Shown: positions 31,887-33,177 of the stretch, in pieces | Layout: each line of letters opens with the position of its first letter | Position numbering within the stretch: position 1 is the first letter of the stretch | DNA from: Candidatus Brevibacterium intestinavium | GTDB lineage: Bacteria > Actinomycetota > Actinomycetes > Actinomycetales > Brevibacteriaceae | Direction: 5' to 3' | Length of the DNA: 33,177 nucleotides | NCBI GenBank assembly: GCA_019117545.1 | Contig: DWZN01000142.1 | Location: forward strand, 1-33,177 | Program-made: the position numbers and the translations under genes | The notes under the pieces: generated by a model | The model's database searches: none | Told to the model about the DNA's origin: nothing | Seen by the model: only the letters and a program-made list of their open reading frames with translations

Positions 31887-33177
31887 TCCGCACGGATTCC
31901 TCACCGTCACCGACCGTGAGCTGCCGAAGCGCCGGCCCGTTCCGATCCGGCTGATGGACTACCGCGAGGTCTATGAGGCCGGAGACCCCGAGCAGCTGCG
32001 CCGCCAGGCCTCGCGCTGCATGGACTGCGGTGTGCCCTTCTGCCACCAGGGCTGCCCGCTGGGCAACCTCATCCCCGAGTTCAACGACGCGATGTACCGC
32101 GGAGAGCTGGCCCGCGCCGTCGAACTGCTCCACGCGACGAACAACTTCCCCGAATTCACCGGTCGGGCCTGCCCGGCGCCGTGTGAGAACGCGTGTGTGC
32201 TCGGCATCAACCAGCCGGCGGTGACGATCAAGCAGGTCGAGGTCAGCATCGTCGACCAGGGATTCGCCGCGGGCCTGATCACCCCCGAGGTCCCGGAGCG
32301 GATCACCGGACACACAGTGGCCGTCATCGGCTCGGGACCGGCCGGTCTGGCCTGCGCCCAGCAGCTGACCCGGGCCGGGCACACGGTCGTCGTCTACGAA
32401 CGCGATGACCGCCTCGGCGGGCTGCTGCGCTACGGGATCCCCGACTTCAAGCTCGAGAAGCATCACATCGACCGGCGCATCGAGCAGATGAGGGCCGAGG
32501 GCACTCGTTTCGAGACCTCGGTCGAGATCGGCTCCGGCACCGGTCTGGAGGATCTGCAGGCGCGTTTCGACGCGGTCGTCGTGTGCACGGGAGCGACGGT
32601 GCCGCGGGACATGCCGGTGACCGGGCGCGAACTGGACGGCATCGAATTCGCCATGGACTACCTCGTGCCCTCGAACCGGGTGCAGGCGGGGGAGGAGACC
32701 GTCCCGGGCATCGACGCCGCCGGCAAGCACGTGATCATCATCGGCGGTGGGGACACCGGCGCCGACTGCCTCGGCACGGCCCTGCGCCAGCAGGCCGCCT
32801 CGGTGACGACCCTGGCGATCGGGGCGAAACCGCCGACCGAGCGCGGCGAGAACGATCCCTGGCCGACGGTGCCGCGGATCTTCGAGGTCCAGAGTTCGCA
32901 TGAGGAGGGCGGCGTCCGACGCTACCTGGCCTCGACCACGGGCTTCGTCAGCGACGGGAACGGAGCCGTGCGCGGGATCGAGGTCTCCGAGACGCAGTTC
33001 CTCGACGGCAGGCGTGTCCCGACCCCGGGCACCGAGCACGTCCTCGAAGCCGATCTCGTCCTCCTGGCGCTCGGCTTCTCCGGGCCCGAGGCCGAGGGGC
33101 TCGGCCTCGAACTCGATGCCCGTGGGGCGTTCTCCCGCGACGGCTCCTACCGGAGCGGGACCGACGGCGTCTTCGTC
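31879..33177 (+). CDS. gltD: Glutamate synthase small (beta) subunit (3' end missing)
   Basis: This FAD flavoprotein oxidises NADPH and passes electrons to GltB through iron-sulphur clusters. The first 433 codons are in the window; family length suggests about 50 more lie beyond the right edge. Visible are N-terminal cluster cysteines (Cys47, Cys50, Cys55 and Cys59 in SRCMDCGVPFCHQGCP; Cys98, Cys102 and Cys106 in ACPAPCENAC). The FAD-binding GSGPAG is at 151-156, with RLGGLLRYGIPDFKLEK after it, and the NADPH-binding GGGDTG is at 289-294. TGGAGG (31867-31872), inside gltB, is six bases before the ATG. The eight-base overlap with gltB supports equal production of the two subunits. Confidence 0.98.

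Overview
The window is about 33 kb of very GC-rich, densely packed DNA in which every convincing gene lies on the + strand. Gene order (carB-pyrF-mIHF-gmk-rpoZ-coaBC-metK-priA-fmt-rsmB-rpe, then hisE-hisG ... hisF-hisI-trpE ... trpC-trpB-trpA-lgt-gltB-gltD), the actinobacterial integration host factor, GTG starts, four-base stop/start overlaps and apparent leaderless promoters all point to a chromosomal segment of a high-GC actinobacterium. A Brevibacterium-like member of the Micrococcales is my best guess, from memory of gene order and not from any search.

Layout. Positions 2-4077 hold the end of a pyrimidine operon (carB, cut by the left edge, and pyrF). Positions 4267-10078 are a housekeeping run: mIHF nucleoid protein, guanylate kinase, RNA polymerase omega, the bifunctional coenzyme A enzyme CoaBC, SAM synthetase and an ATPase-less PriA. 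Positions 10080-11185 are a short segment carrying a proline iminopeptidase-like gene, bounded by a perfect 27-bp direct repeat of the priA 3' end. Positions 11214-14284 carry fmt, rsmB and rpe. A PnuC/RibM-type transporter (14328-14993) sits where related genomes carry riboflavin genes.

Positions 15077-20520 are a histidine block (hisE, hisG, hisF, hisI). It is interrupted by a small PH-like membrane protein, a family III CoA-transferase and a fused beta/alpha carboxyltransferase. Positions 20510-25974 are a tryptophan block (trpE, a Trp-region membrane protein, a HGxxPAAW-type small membrane protein, trpC, trpB, trpA). A divergent lgt follows, overlapping trpA by four bases. Positions 27192-33177 are gltB and gltD, the latter cut by the right edge.

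Most of the window is ordinary core genome. The observations I consider most worth checking are the repeat-bounded insertion after priA, the repeated leaderless promoter signature, the likely riboflavin role of the PnuC homologue, the degenerate Lgt catalytic motif and the acyl-CoA gene pair inside the his cluster. I found no tRNA, rRNA, CRISPR array, transposase, integrase or defence system.
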